A stretch of 64,000 bases of DNA from Gordionus sp. m RMFG-2023. Its lineage: Eukaryota; Nematomorpha; Gordioida; Chordodea; Parachordodidae. How positions within the stretch are numbered: position 1 is the stretch's first letter; every line of letters starts with the position of its first letter. The DNA is taken from contig NC_088776.1 of assembly GCF_954871325.1 (NCBI RefSeq), positions 37,124,508 through 37,188,507 of the forward strand. Reading direction: 5' to 3'. The notes under the pieces are model-generated. The model was not told the origin of the DNA. It did no database searches and saw only the letters and a program-made list of their open reading frames with translations. Positions 13,401 to 28,400 of this stretch are shown piece by piece. A program made the position numbers and the translations under genes.

Positions 13401-16400
13401 AAGAAATTATAAATTAGTTCATGTGATCTAGCCCATTATATTCAAAATAATAATTTAACTACTTTATATGTTTAAGATCTTACTAGTTTGCGATTTTTAG
13501 GGTTTGTCAAATTCTTTGATAAAAAGCAATCTTGAAGAGTGTATAATATCCAATTTCGCATAAAATATATTCGAATGTTTTATTTATAAGTATTTTAAAA
13601 TTTCAATAAAAATATTTAATTGTTTTTACTTATTAAATTTTTATGAAAATTTAAATTATTGTAAATATTTTCAACAAAATTGAATTGTTCATAATTTTTT
13701 GTTCCGTAATTTAAGCGTATCTTTATTTAATCAGGTTGCATCCCCATCAACAATAACTATGATTCTCTCAGACAAGTTCGTGAAATTTCTCAATAATTCC
13801 TCATATCATAAAGTTTCGAAAATTGGCTCGATGCTGGCTATTCTGAAACATTAATCCATCTATCAGAAAATTACTTTTTAGTCGATATCGCATTATGAAT
13901 CATAATTAAAAAGGATTATCCAATTTGATTTTTAAAATATAATTAATAAAGGTTTGTAATATTTCATACATATATAGGAAACAGAGCTTGGGAAAAATTA
14001 TGAAACGAGAATGGAATGGTGTTATAATGTATAAAAAGTTTAATTTAATTAGTATATTATATATAATTTAATAGTTAAAGAGATTTTTAGGGTCGATCCG
14101 GTAAGATTTTTATGACAAAATTATATAAAAAATGTTTACAGGGAATCAAATAAACCAATAAAATATATAAAAGCGATCGCTAATTTGGGATTATATTCAA
14201 AAATTGGTATATTTCTAATAATCATAAATATAATATTTAAACGGTTCGATTTTTAAAAATGGCTAACTAGCCAAAAAAAATATTATGCAAGCTCAGATAT
14301 TTTGCTCATAGATGGCATAAAGGTTTGGGCACCCGTTAATGAAATCTTGATTGCGTAATATTAAATATTTATTACAAATAAAAATACATAAAAGAGATTT
14401 ATATTCAAATCCCACTTGCTCTAAAATATTTTTATTTTCAAATAAACTCCGCTTAGCTTGAACTATAAATATTTTGTAGTTTTTCTACTTATTTGATTCA
14501 AAGGCGAGCTAAATTATTAAATAATAGTGAAAAAAAAATAATTAATCATAATTTGTACCAGCAAGTAGCATCAACAGCAAATTAAAATATAAAATTTCGA
14601 TATTTCTTTTCTTTAATAATAAAAACTCAACGGGTAAAGTGTTACTTATCAAATGTATGGTCTTAAAGTACAATATATGTATAAAACAAAAAGTGTTTAC
14701 ACTGGTTCAGAAAAAAACTATGTAAATTAAGTTAGCTCCTTTTAGCGATTTGTCATACTGTTGAGAAAATTGTAAAGGTTTATATTTTTTTAAGTACTTT
14801 ATCTCCAGGGAAAGAGAGTTCTGGGTTATTAGTGACAAATATTTTTGCTAGTGCATGTGCCGCTATAATCTTGCCTTCGTCGGTGTTATCACTGAGCGTT
14901 AAGGAAAGTAGGGCCTGATGAAAGAAAATTAAATAAATATTTCCTTGAAATTGAACGAAATTTATTAAAGGAAGTAGTAGGTGAGAATAATTGCCTTATT
15001 TATTTAATATGGGGATTGAAATTTTAACCAAATTGCGCAAGTTGTATCAGGAGATAGAACAATGTCATATAATTAAAGATTCGATTGTAACGAGAAGTTA
15101 CAGTATTTTCCGCTTACTAATTCATATTTTTTTTTAAAAAGAGTTATATAACCTTAGCACCTCCTTGTTGAATCAAGATTCCTCTGTGCTTCGGATCTCC
15201 CGAACAAGCCAAAAATACCCTTGACAAAATATATAAAAGATTGTAAATATATTTTTTTAAATAAATATGTGACAATTTTATTTGATAAAAACTTGATAAT
15301 AAAATTAAAATTGTGTAACAAAATAAACGGGGTAGATTTTTAAATTTGAAAAATCTGATTTGACCGAAAATATATTCCATCATGTATTCGAGTACCCACA
15401 TTGTGAATTTTAAACAATTTTATGAAGAACTTTTAAATTTTTCAAATAAACTAAAAATAAACAAAGATTTAAGGCAAAAATTATCTGTATATCACTGTGT
15501 GGGAAAACATGCAGGAATATATTTCTAGTCAAGTCGATTTTTCAAATTTTAAAAGACCTTATTATTAAAATTGAGATATTCAAAATCCCGATGGATTTCA
15601 TATTCTAATAGGACATATACATGAAAATCAATATATTTTTCCTCCATAACACATCACGAATTTAAACTATGGAAAAGGCTTTCACAGAATAAAATAATTA
15701 AAAATAAACTAGTATTATGTTCAAAGAAGCTCGTAGAAAACCTAAAAATTAAGAAGCTTCAGAACACACGAAGAATTAATGGATAATTTTCTATCAAAAT
15801 TTTTTGAAATTAAATATTATCAATAAATTTTCAGAAAAAAAACCTTAATTCATCAAATAGAACACTGCAATATCCTCAACTCTAACTAAATGCGTTTTTA
15901 GAGTAGAAAATTCCGAGTTAACTACAAAACGTATTTGCTTATCGGATAAAAATTTTGAATATAAAATTAATTGAAAAAATGATAATTAACAAATATTATG
16001 TTTTAAATCTTATTTTATTATTTTATATTTTTACACATTATACATTATAAAATAAAAATTTTAAAACCAATAACATGGTGTTATTACATTATGGATAAAT
16101 TTATGCTAAATATTAAATGTTATTTAGTAGTACTGATAACGTCATGAAATTAACGTTGTTACTTTTTTAAGGAAAAGAAAAGTCATTCGTCACTTGTTTC
16201 GAAAAATAAAGAGTTCCCTTTTTTTGTGAAATGGTAACGCAAAACGTTACTTTAAATTTTTTCTTACAAAATATGGAAAAAATATTTTTTTATTTTATTA
16301 TATTTTTCCCCAATTTTAAAAATAATTTAAGCCTGGTTAATTTAGAACCAACCACCAAGGTTCTTCATTTTCATTTTATTTAACATTTTTGTTATTAAAT

Positions 16401-19400
16401 TTTATAAAGTCCACGAGATTGTTAATATAATTAATATTGATCAATCAAGATGTGTTAATTTATATTCTCTATTTTATAAAGAATATATGTCAATAGTACT
16501 TATTTCTTCAGATGAAAATGATAGAAGACTAATTCTACACTTTGTATAAGTAGATTGTGCCTTAAACAAATATTTCAATCTCGATGTCCAGCTGCTCAAA
16601 TCTAAAAAAACATATGAAGGTAAAAATATGATTCATATTATTATTTTAAATATATAATATTTTGTTTAACTTACAAAACACATACCAGATTAAAAGATTT
16701 TGTGAAAATGACCTAATAAGTTTTTTTGAAAATAAAGGCCATTCTTTAAATATTTTTAAAAAATTCTCCAATTAAAATTTTTATTTATAAAAAATATAAT
16801 ACAATCATCCCATTCTCTGAACCAGTTGAACAGATGTTTAGCAAACTATGTTGAGCACTAAGCGCTCTTGTTTATTTGATCAAAATTTTGAAAATAAATT
16901 AAAAATTATTACAAAAAGATCTTATTAATCTTGTATAATTTTATTTTTATTATCTATGGAGAAAAAAATAATAAAAAGAAAATTGATATGAATATTTAGT
17001 ATTTTTTTAAGTAACGTGTTATTTTTTTGTATAGCGAGTAACGCGCGTTCCTTTTTTACAAGGTAACGACTAACGCGTATATTTTTTCAAGTAACGTTTA
17101 CAGCACTAAATTTTGATATAAGACATTCAAGAGTTTGAATGTATTCTTTTTTTGAAAATCAATTTAGAAAGTGAACGTATTCGATTTTTGCCATTAAACG
17201 ATGAACGCGAATGAATTCGTTTTTTTCTGAAAATTTTAACAGCGCCAGTATAAAACAGTTTCTTTACTAACTTTTTTATATTTTTATCATATTTTGTAAT
17301 AAATAGAAAATAAATAAATATGTATCAAATGTGCTAAATATTTAAATTTAATGCGTAACATTATAATAAGTAGTGGCATCTAGGATTTTATTTCGGTGAA
17401 AAAATGGTAGGAAGTCTTGGTTAAATCACTGATAACCAGTATGCATAATTTTGAGGACAAATTTTAATAAATGTTTTTTTTAATTAAAATAAAAATCATA
17501 TTATATAGGAATAATGTATAACAAAATATAATCGTTGTTTTTTTTAACTTTTGATTATAAGTTTTATGCTTCAAATAACATATCTTATTCCATTTATAAA
17601 TAAATGAATTATTTCGTGGGGGGAGGGGGTCAATAAATAAGCAACTGAAAGAAGAGATTATCCTTTGTGATATGTTTCCTAATTCCATTAAAATAAAGCT
17701 GTTTATAGCTGTTATAATTCTTAAAAGTTTTTTTAAAATTATAAATTGATATTTTTTTCATGTCTTGCGGTTTTATATTATAAAAAAACCTAGAAAGAGC
17801 TTCTCTATTTGCGGAGCTTTCCGTTTTACACAAGGGAATGAGAGCGGACACGATGCCAGAAGTAATGAGCTTATCTACTCTTTTCACCACGTATTCCTCA
17901 GAATCCTTATGAATAAAATGAAATGTTAATTAAATTCAGAGTTTGAAAAAAAATCTTTAAAATATTTTTTAGATAGATTTTAGATTAAATTTTACATAAA
18001 AATTCCATAATCTTTTGTAATAATCTTTCAAGATCAAATCACTAATTTTAAAAAAAAAATCAAAATTTTTGCTCAAAATTTTTTTTTCAAACTCTGGTTA
18101 AATTAAACAGTAACTGACAAGCTTTATGATCCGAGAAACATTCCTATTTTCAAAAAATGGCAATCTTTGTTGATATAGAACAAATTTAAAATATTTCGGC
18201 ACATAATTGGTATCTTTATATTGAATATTATTTACGTTAGAAAATAAGTTAATTAATTCGTCTAAAATCTAATCTACTAATATATAGAACAAACTAAGCT
18301 AAAAAATTGTAATAACCAAATTTTTTTTCAATCTTCTATTCAGAATACTGAAATATTTGTATTCAATTCAAAAAAAAAAATTTAACCTTTTAGGGATAGA
18401 TTATAAAAAATTACTAATAAAATTCAAATAGTTAATAAATTATAAAAATTTAATTTTTTCTATTTTATAATTGATGAAACTCTGTTTAAAAAAATTAAAT
18501 AACTAAATATTTATAAGCTTTCATAATATAATTATTGTCTAATTTTTGCCTTGTTCTGACCTCATTTTCTTATAATTTAGATATATTTTGATTTTGTATT
18601 TGATTTATCCAGTCACTATCAACAAAAAACTCTCAGATTATTGATAATGTGGCATAATCTATCATTCAAGCAATAAGAATATTTAAGAATTATTAAAAAA
18701 TTTACGAATAATTTTAATTTTATTATCCTTCATTGTTGATTTAAAAAAACAGGATATTTAACGAACACAAAATTTGTTTCAGTGAGTATTTTTGATATAA
18801 TTTATACTCCATCAGAATTATCTTCAATACATGAATAGAAAAAGAGATAAAGAGTAAAATTAATCAAGGGTTGTTAAAGTGGAGATCTTTATCTGGAGCT
18901 ATTTGACAAAAGAATCCCACAAAAATTAAAGGGAAAAATTTACAGTTCCATAGTACAACCAACTATTCTATATAGTTCAGAAACATAGCCAACCAAGGAA
19001 TCAGACGAGAGAAGTCTACAAACTATGGAGATGAGAATGCTGAGGATGATTGCTGGGGTAACAAGAAAGGATAAAGTGCGCAGTACAAGAATACTAAGTA
19101 GTTTAAAGGTAGTGCCCATTAAGACTAAGTTAATGGTATACAGACTTATGTGGTATGGGCACACAATGAAAAGGCCTATGAGCTACATAGGAAATAAGGT
19201 TGAGAGTTTGGAAGTGATGGGCAAACGTAAAAGAGGAAGGCCAAAACTTCAATGGGTCCATAAAGTTAGAGCCAATATAAAGAAGTATAAATTAGATAAA
19301 AGAGATTGTACGAATAACATAAAGTGGAGAGAGATGTTGAAGGAGCTTACCACCAGAAAAGGTGAAAGCTAAAGAGAAAAAAAACATGAAGGTAACACTA

Positions 19401-22400
19401 AAAAATTAGAATTCAAAATGAAGAAGGTATCAGTGGTCTGCAATAACGGCCTAGGCCATTTACCTGAAAATTTATTGAGTCGGAATGGGCAAAAAAATTA
19501 ATAGGCAAAGCCGGGAAAAATGAAGAGGTGCCCGGCTCGCTTAATAGAGATAAGAGGATATAAAAAAATATTTAAAGTCTAATTTTGTTACGATAATAAT
19601 TTTATTGGCTTGATGGCAAATTATTATGTTTTATTAAAATTTTAATTTATTCTCAAACAATGTCAAATTAATATTGTCAGAAATAGGACACATTTAGTAA
19701 GTTTAGACTTATTGGTAAATTCTAATATTTGATAGAAGTGATAATCCACAAAAGTTTTAATTTAAAGGCTCCTCAATATTGTAAATAATTGTTTATTTTG
19801 GTATTCAACAAATATTTCAGGTTAGAACTTGTATTTAAAAACCCGTGCGGATTTTAAAAAACTGGGCCAGACCAGGTTTCTTAGTAAAAAATGAACCCGA
19901 GCCAGGCAATCTTAATTAAAATTGAACCAGGTGGGCCAGGCAAAAACTAAATGCCCACCCGGCTGGCCCTGAAAATTTTGCCACTTGCAAACCACTTAGT
20001 AGGTATATTATCGTTATAAATGTAATATGAAAATGATGCTATCATAAATGAAGCTACTTTAGGGGAATCCTTAGGTACGTGTTGTTTGGCTTGCTTGGCT
20101 AGCTCTATCAGCTCTGGTTCGATCGTTGGCTTTTCATAGCTATTAGTCAGATTGACGAATAAATTTATGAAAGGAAATATGTGTGCATCGACTGATGTCT
20201 ATTCCATTATACGTAAAAATAATAAACAAATTTATTGAAAAGTTTATATAAAATTAGAAGATAAAAAAATAGCCCTTTCCTTTACCATTCGAAACAAGAT
20301 TACACTATATAATGCTTGTTGATAAAAGCACATTTTCTATTTATCAAATATTATTTAAAATTGCAATAATTCAAAAAAAATTAGCTTTTTTTAATATTCA
20401 TTTTTTTCGAGGAAATGATTTAAATTGACTTAAATGGTTTTATTTTTAAAAGTGGAGCTGCACATTAATGATGACAGAATGAGAATTCATTATTTCCCAA
20501 CTTCGGGAGATATGTTAACTATTATACTGATTATAATAGAGTAAAAATAAAATTGGAAAAAAAGATTAGTTTTTGGGGCATTTTACCATATCCAATAGAA
20601 GAATAGTGTGGTGTGTATAAAGAGATCTAAGCAAGTTGTTACCCAAATTAACAATTTGTTTAATGCTTATTGCTTAATTATGATCGCGGATATTAAGGTA
20701 AAACGAAATTAAGGTTGATTATTTATTCAAGCGAAAAGTAAGATTGAATTGAAGGAAAAAATAGTTAGATGAAGAAGGGTTGTGGAAGAAAAGGGAATAA
20801 AAATGAATATATTAAAAAAATGAGGGTGATGAGTTTAGAAAAAATCGAGGAAACAGGCACGAGACTATGGGGAAAAGTGTTGCTAGAACTCCATCTATTG
20901 TATCGTAAATGGGTTCAGTGTGGTATAAAAGGAAACACGGAGAAGGCAAGCGCAATGTTTGTTTGAAGAAAGTGTATGAGAGGGGCGCAAGATAATTGTA
21001 ATATGACTGGTTTTTATAAATAAATTTGAAAAGAGTAGGGAAGTTCTGTTACCTAGGCGAAGCACTTAGAGATGTCTTCATTTTAACCAATAAAAATGTC
21101 TCACTAGTTTTAAAGGAGAAGGTTTGTGCAAGCTATGTGAGAAGTTGTATGAGGTTCTGCAGTGAAACATGAGCAACTAAGTAGAATCACGAAGCCAAGT
21201 TAAAGAATCCTCAGATGGATATGGGGAGTATTTTTGAGAAAAGGAAAAACAAACTAGAAAAATATTCTAGACAGAGGTGAGTTGGAAATTGAGTGTTTGA
21301 GGAAATCTCTGCAAGCCACGTTTCTTTCGCATTCTCCAAAAGGGAATCAAAAAGAGTAGTTAGAAATGAAATAATATGGAGAAAGAGCAGGCGAGAGAAA
21401 GTTACAACCTTTAAGAAAGAGGTCAGTATTAAGTTAGCAAAAACGGGAAAGGGGAGGAAAATTAGCTAGGTTTTAAGAGGGAAGAGATTTTATAGAATAT
21501 TTGACGATGAAGGTTCTAGATGTTTATATTATTATAAAGGTTTTGTAAAACAATATCCAATAACGAATCAATAATTAAAAGACACCTACCAATTGGAAAA
21601 ACAAGCAATGTGATATCTTAAGGAAGGGTAATTAATAATATAAATTTCATACATTTCTTTTATTTATTAAATGATACTAGTGATGTATAATTGATCCGAT
21701 ATTAACTAAACCGATGCTTTAAATATTTTACTAATATTAAAATATAATTTGTTACCCTTAATTAAACTAAGTATAAAAAAATGACATTATAAATAACATA
21801 AAATCGATCAAATTTCTAACAATTGTAGCATACTAAATACTAAATATTTACTTTTCAACTTGCAAAAAATTACCTGTCTATAATATTACATCTAATCTAA
21901 TAAACCTCTTCTTTCGCCAGTTTATACAGGGCATTAAGAATATCGTTATCGTTGACGATGTATTCCTTTATATCCGCGTTGAACGAGAGATATGAAATTG
22001 CTTCGGCAGCGTATCTTCTGATATCCAAACTTTTATCTTCGGGGTGGCACAAAAATCTTTTTTTTTAAATTTGTTTATTTTAGAATTAAAGAATTTGATA
22101 TTTTTAAAAGTAACGATAAGGCGTTAATATATGAAAGTAACGAATAATATTGCGCGGCAACTATTATTTGTAATGAGTTTTCATTAAATAATGAGATACC
22201 CGTTACTATTAAATAAGAAATACCTCTTAAGTAACAATTAAAGTAGTATTCTATTTGTGTAGCTATAAATAACTTATAATTATATAAATAATTTAGGAAA
22301 TAACGTAATGTAAGTTTTAGAAAAAATGTTACGATTTGCAGGCCTCTGCTATTTTTCTGTTTGAATTCTCCTCAAAAGGTGCTAAGCTTGCGTCAATGCC

Positions 22401-25400
22401 ACCCGAGGCACCCAGTTTACAAATGCCCTTGAAATTATTTTTAAAAAATAATATTTTCTAAATTGTTTTAAATAAATTTTCAAATTTCCCTAAAATTGAG
22501 ATTTTTACAAATATTCAGATTGGGCATTTATTCCTAAATTAATTTTTAGCATTTTAAATAAAATAAGATATGAAGAGGTAACATTTTAAATCCATATATA
22601 ACATTTATTTTATTAAAATTTATAAAATGTTCTATAAATATTTAAAGGATAAAATAAAAATAACAAATTTTAATTATGATCCTGTTTTTCAGGAATTTTC
22701 TAATGAACAAAATCCCTTGTGAAAACCAAGACCTAATTATTATAGAACCCGAATTCAAAACGGGTTCAGTGCATTACATTTTATATTCATTATCATATAT
22801 TCAGATTAGATACGTGGAAATTTTAGTTATTCGAGTGAGATTTCAGAATTTATATTATTTTTTTTAATTTGCGGCCATTGTATTCAGATGCTAGTTAATT
22901 GTTAGACAATTCATTTAATATTTAGGCCATTTATTTATCATTACCATACCCTGTAAGTTTAAAGATTATATCATCTTTACTAAAATTTAATCATTATCGA
23001 TTCATGTCCATTTAAAATTTGGCTATTCTAAGTCATTTGGGATGTTTTTGTATACGGTTTCAATAGAAAATTGGAAATAAGAGAAGTGAATGTTTGTGGC
23101 CGATCAAATTTATTAAATTGTCTACATATTACTATTCAAAATTTCGGTTTAAAAAACCTATATAAATGAAAATTAGATTTGCAAAGTCATTACGTGATTT
23201 AGATGAATAGTTTCAAAAATCTTTGGAACTGATGTAGAAAGGTAGGCCAGACTGATTAGATAATCCTAAAAAGATTTAGTGTATCCTGCTTTTAGTTCAA
23301 TCTTAGAAAATAAAGTTTTTTTATTAAAAAAAATTAGCCAAGAAAATATCCTATTAATTAATTCTAATAATAAAATAACTTTAGGGCAAATACTATCTCG
23401 TGATGTGGAAATTTGGAAGTAAAATTATGCCACTAATATCATATCCTTTTCAGTCATTATCCGAATAAAATTTCACACCTATCCATAACTTTTTTAAAAT
23501 TACTAGTTTTCGTTTTCTATGAATTATTAGTAATAATAAAATAATTTATGATTGCTGGGTCATTCTACCAATATCCGATTTATAAAGGGATACATAGGGT
23601 ATAGGTATATAATTCATTTCGATAAATTTTAATATCAATATGCTATATATAATAACACTTATTTCTTTTTTGATTACCAGTAATGCCCTGATCCTGACCT
23701 CATCATTTTTCGAAAGATAAAGCTTTTTAAGTAAAGGTACCCCGTTAACCAATATCCCTTGACACCTCTTTCTATTAGAAGCCGTTAATATTAGCGCATC
23801 CAAAGCTGTTAACTAGTATATAGATAATTTGAATTTTTATTTATAAAGATTAATATTATATCATTCATAAATCGACCTCAAGGGATCAAATTTAAATGAT
23901 AAACTGGTCTAGTTTTAGCCATTGCAAATTTTATGGTTGGATCAGATAAGTTTTCCACCTATCTCAAGAAATGTTCTTTTCATAATTAATTGTAAATCGT
24001 TGGGTAATAAGTTACCAAAATTTACGAGATCATGATATCAGAATTTAATCATCTCAAATTAGGCGGCAATGTATAATTATAAATTATTACCTTTTCTATG
24101 TTATTTTTGGAATCCGCCATTTCTAGAATCAGTTTGGAAATGTTTAGGCTTCCAACAACAGAATCTCCAATAAAGAAAGGACCCTAGATAATAGAATACA
24201 TTTGAGTCAATAATTTTTAATAGTAAATTATTAAAGTGATTATTATGAGACAAATATTCAAAAATCGGTTCATCAATCAGGTAAATGGGGCATAATAGCA
24301 GTGTTGTTAAAATAGCGAGCTACTTTTTAAAAAAAATAGCGATAGCGGTAGCTCGCTACTTCGCTACTTTCAATTTTACATAATAAATACATCTAAAAAT
24401 TATTAAAATATATTTTTTATAAAATCTAAAATTATCCTTTTATTTAATTTAATTTTGAAATTTTTTATATTTAAAAATATACATTATTGTTATAAGATAT
24501 AAACAGTTGTTAAATAGCAATCTGTATTTAATTTATATTTCGCGCATTCATTAAATTATATATTTTTGAAATTCCGTTATTGGTATGTCCTTGCTTTTAT
24601 CTTATTTTATATTTCATTTTACATTTTATATTAAGCATTATAAATCTTGTTATGTGTGAGATTGTTGAAGATATTGAAATTTCTTTGGAAAATGAGCAAA
24701 ATATAGATGATCCTTTCCCAAAATTCAAGAAATACTTTAACCTTGAAGAAAAAATTATAACTGGATATCGGTTTCGGTGCAAGATGTGCCGCAAAATTAT
24801 CTCTTCAAATCATACGAGCAGCTTTAGTTTGAAAAAACATTTAAAGGTAATATATTAAACAAATTTAATATCAATGTGTAGGCTAATCTTTAATTTTTAA
24901 AATAAATTAAAATCAAAAACCAATTATTTTTTTTATATATTCATTAATTTTATCTAAATTATTTAAAACATTTTAAAATAGTTATTTCAATCATTTTTAT
25001 GTACTTATATCCTACATAATTTTTATTCTAAGTATTTTATAATTTTAGACTGTGCACACTTCAAATTATTAAGAGATTGAAAAATATCTCAAAAATTTTG
25101 GGGTAATGGAAGAAGATAAACCCACTTCCAAATCAAATTTAATACAAACAAAATTAACCAATTTGGATTCATCAACACCTGGTGTATCCCAAAAATTGGC
25201 TGACAAAGTCATTATAAACTTTATAATAGATACAGTTCAACCATTATCCTTGGTGGATAATGATTCTTTTATAAAGATGACAAACACTTTTTCTCCACGG
25301 ACCAAGATATTTTGCCGGCAGACATTGATGGCAAGAATTTTGGAGAGCTTTAAGGAAATGAAAGAATCTTTGATATTAAATCTATCAGATGTCTCCTACG

Positions 25401-28400
25401 TCTGTACAATAGCAGATTGCTGGACTCACAATAAAAGGTAAAAATGTTTATTTTCTGATTTATAATATGTCATATTTTTAGAGCTCTGCACATTGAATTG
25501 ATCCTTAAAATCTTAAACGAAAATCTGTAAGCTCTAAAGAGAATAATTGGCTGTCAGACTTATGACATTCTAGCCAATATTATTGCAGAAATCCATAGGT
25601 CTTACAAAATTCAAAACAAGGTTTGTAAGATGATTACGGATAATGGGTCTAATTTTCTAAAGGCCTTCAGGTTTTAAATTTATTATAATTTTTTTATAAT
25701 ATGATATAAATAATATGGAATATATGGGGAGGATAATAATAATAACAATACTAATAATATTCCTGAAAAAAATATTGAAGATGGAGAACAAGAAGAGGAT
25801 GATGAAATGGAGTTTGAGATAATTGATGTTCATGACATCCTTGGTTTTAAATTATTTTATATTTAATTTTTCACCAATATAAAATAAAATTTATAATATT
25901 TAGGATCTTCAATAAAGTCTTCTACGTTACCTAGCCATCATCGTTCTTCCTGCCACAACCTACCTAAATTTAGTTGCGACAGTGGATGCGGAAGAAGCAT
26001 TATTAAATGAGGATTTTAAAAGAGTATCAAGATACATTTTCTAAATGCCAAGCTCTTTGGAATAAACAAAATAAGTCATCAAAGACGTCTGATATTTTCA
26101 AAAAAAAATTAGGACGTTATTTATTGACACCAAACACTACAAGATGGAATAGTGTTTACAATGCTATGAAACTTTTAGCATTGTTTCTAGATGAGAAAAA
26201 AATGGAAATGAATTATATATTGGATCAAATGGGAATACAGTATTTTAATGTGGAGCATACCTTTATTAAAGAATATACTGAAGTATTTTTAATTAACCTC
26301 TAAATGCTTTTTTTAAATCTAAAAATACTAATTTAAATATTTTTGATGATTTTTTTCATATAAAAAGTTTGTTTATTAAATTTAATACTGCGTTGCCCTC
26401 AAGTGCTAGTGCTGAACGATTATTTAATATGGCAAAGCTTATACTTTCTAATCGTCGCTCTAGACTTGAGGATGACAGTACCGAAATGTTATTATTATTA
26501 AAGTGCAATAATAAATAAATTATATATATATGTAACAAATTATAGTCATGTTTTTATATCAATATTTTATTTGTGGAAATAAAGTTACGTAAAAAAAAAT
26601 ATTTAAAAAAAAATCAAAGTAGCGTAAAAATTAGCTAATAGCGCGCTACTCATTTGAAAACGATAGCGGTAGCGATAGCGCGCTACTTTTAAAAGTAGCG
26701 TTTAAACACTGCATAATAGGTCGTTAGAATTATTATTTTAAAAAAAACTTGGTTTATCTCTCCATTTTGAACATTTAAATTGCTTGATTTAACTTAGAAA
26801 ATTATTAGATAATGTCTAACGTGGTCTAGGGTTAAAGGTCTTACCAAAGCGTTCGAGCGCATAATGACAAAAGATAGCAATCAAAAAATAGTTGAAAAAT
26901 ATAGTTATGCGCATTAAAAATTTCATCGTCTGTAATTGTATTAATTCAGAATCATTAACATAATTTAAAGTAATAGGTATATATAAAATAAATATATTCA
27001 AAATTACCCTGTTTAATATATAACTAATACTTAGATATTAAGTTTTCATTTTAATGACTACCAAAGGCTCAATTCCTCAAAAGCTAGAATGATCTATGGC
27101 TTTAGCCTATAATACATGGTTAGAGTTAATTCTTAGTTTAATTAATTTAATGTATAAAGAAGAAGAAAATAATTAGGGCTGTGCCGATATTAAATATCGG
27201 GTCTGCACCGATATTTAGTTTTCATAAAATTGGATCGGGCCGATATTTTTCAAAAACAATCAGATTTTTATTGTTTTTTGGTTATTATATGATTGTATAT
27301 AATTATATAAATATTTTTTTATATAAATAATTTCATAATGATAAATTAATGAAAGGAACTAACATACATTATTTGTTGAAATATTTAAAAAAATAGCTAT
27401 AAATATACCATTTTTTGTTATAATCGGCAACAAGAAAAGGATTTTAAAATAAAGTCATATTCATCTAGTGTTGTTTAAATGTTCAATGAACCAATTTTTA
27501 AAAATGGTTATCTCAAAATTTTGGCCAAAAGTAAATTACTTAAGCTTATTGATTTTGTCCACAGATAACAGAAAGGTTTGAATTTCTATTGGCCAAATTT
27601 TTAGTGGCTAAAATTTTGATTAAGCCCTTTTAAAAAATAGGTTAATGTAGCTGTTTAAAATCACTACATTGGCCCTTAAACATTATAAATATTTTCAAAG
27701 TGAATATTAACCTTTGAAGAACAAAACAACAAAATACACTTAATCATTCGTGAAAGTTAGTTGGTTTTTTTTATTTAAAATAGAAAATATTAATAATTTT
27801 ATTGTTATTCACTTAAATTTTTATATCTTCTATCCAAAGAAAATCGCCACAATTCCGAGAAATCGATGAATAAAATTGATATTCCTAAAAAATTAATTTC
27901 TTAAAAAAAATAAAAAATTTCCGAAAATCGATAAAAACAATCGATATTCATTTCATTTATAACATTTGTTCAAAGATAAATGGTAAATGAAAATCATCGG
28001 ATCGGTTTTCTGATCGGGGTTTTTAATAATATCGGAAAATATCGGATCGGTGAAGTTTGTAGATCGGCATAGTCCTAAAAATAGGTTAATCCTATGGGTT
28101 ATGTTCAAAATTTTTTTTAAATCTTCACTAAAAAATAACTACTAGAAACATATAAATTCAAACCGTAATTCATTTTTGACAAAAATTTAATTTTTTGAGT
28201 TTAAAATAAATTTTATGTTGATGGTTTATACGTTTTTGGTATGTTTTATATTTTTAGCCGAAGTTTTATACCTTGTAAATATAATTAACAAGAAAAATTG
28301 AATTACCTGTAATAAAACGATGATAGCTTTAATGGCTTTGATGTTGAAGGATTCTTCTTTATGAGATAAAAGATTTCTAAATTTATATTTTTTATATATA

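Noticed and set aside
13319-14797. A 7-bp microexon between unc-45 exons 16 and 17
   Set aside because: Using the acceptor 7 bp further upstream (13327-13326) supplies exactly the missing seven bases in phase, so no microexon is required.
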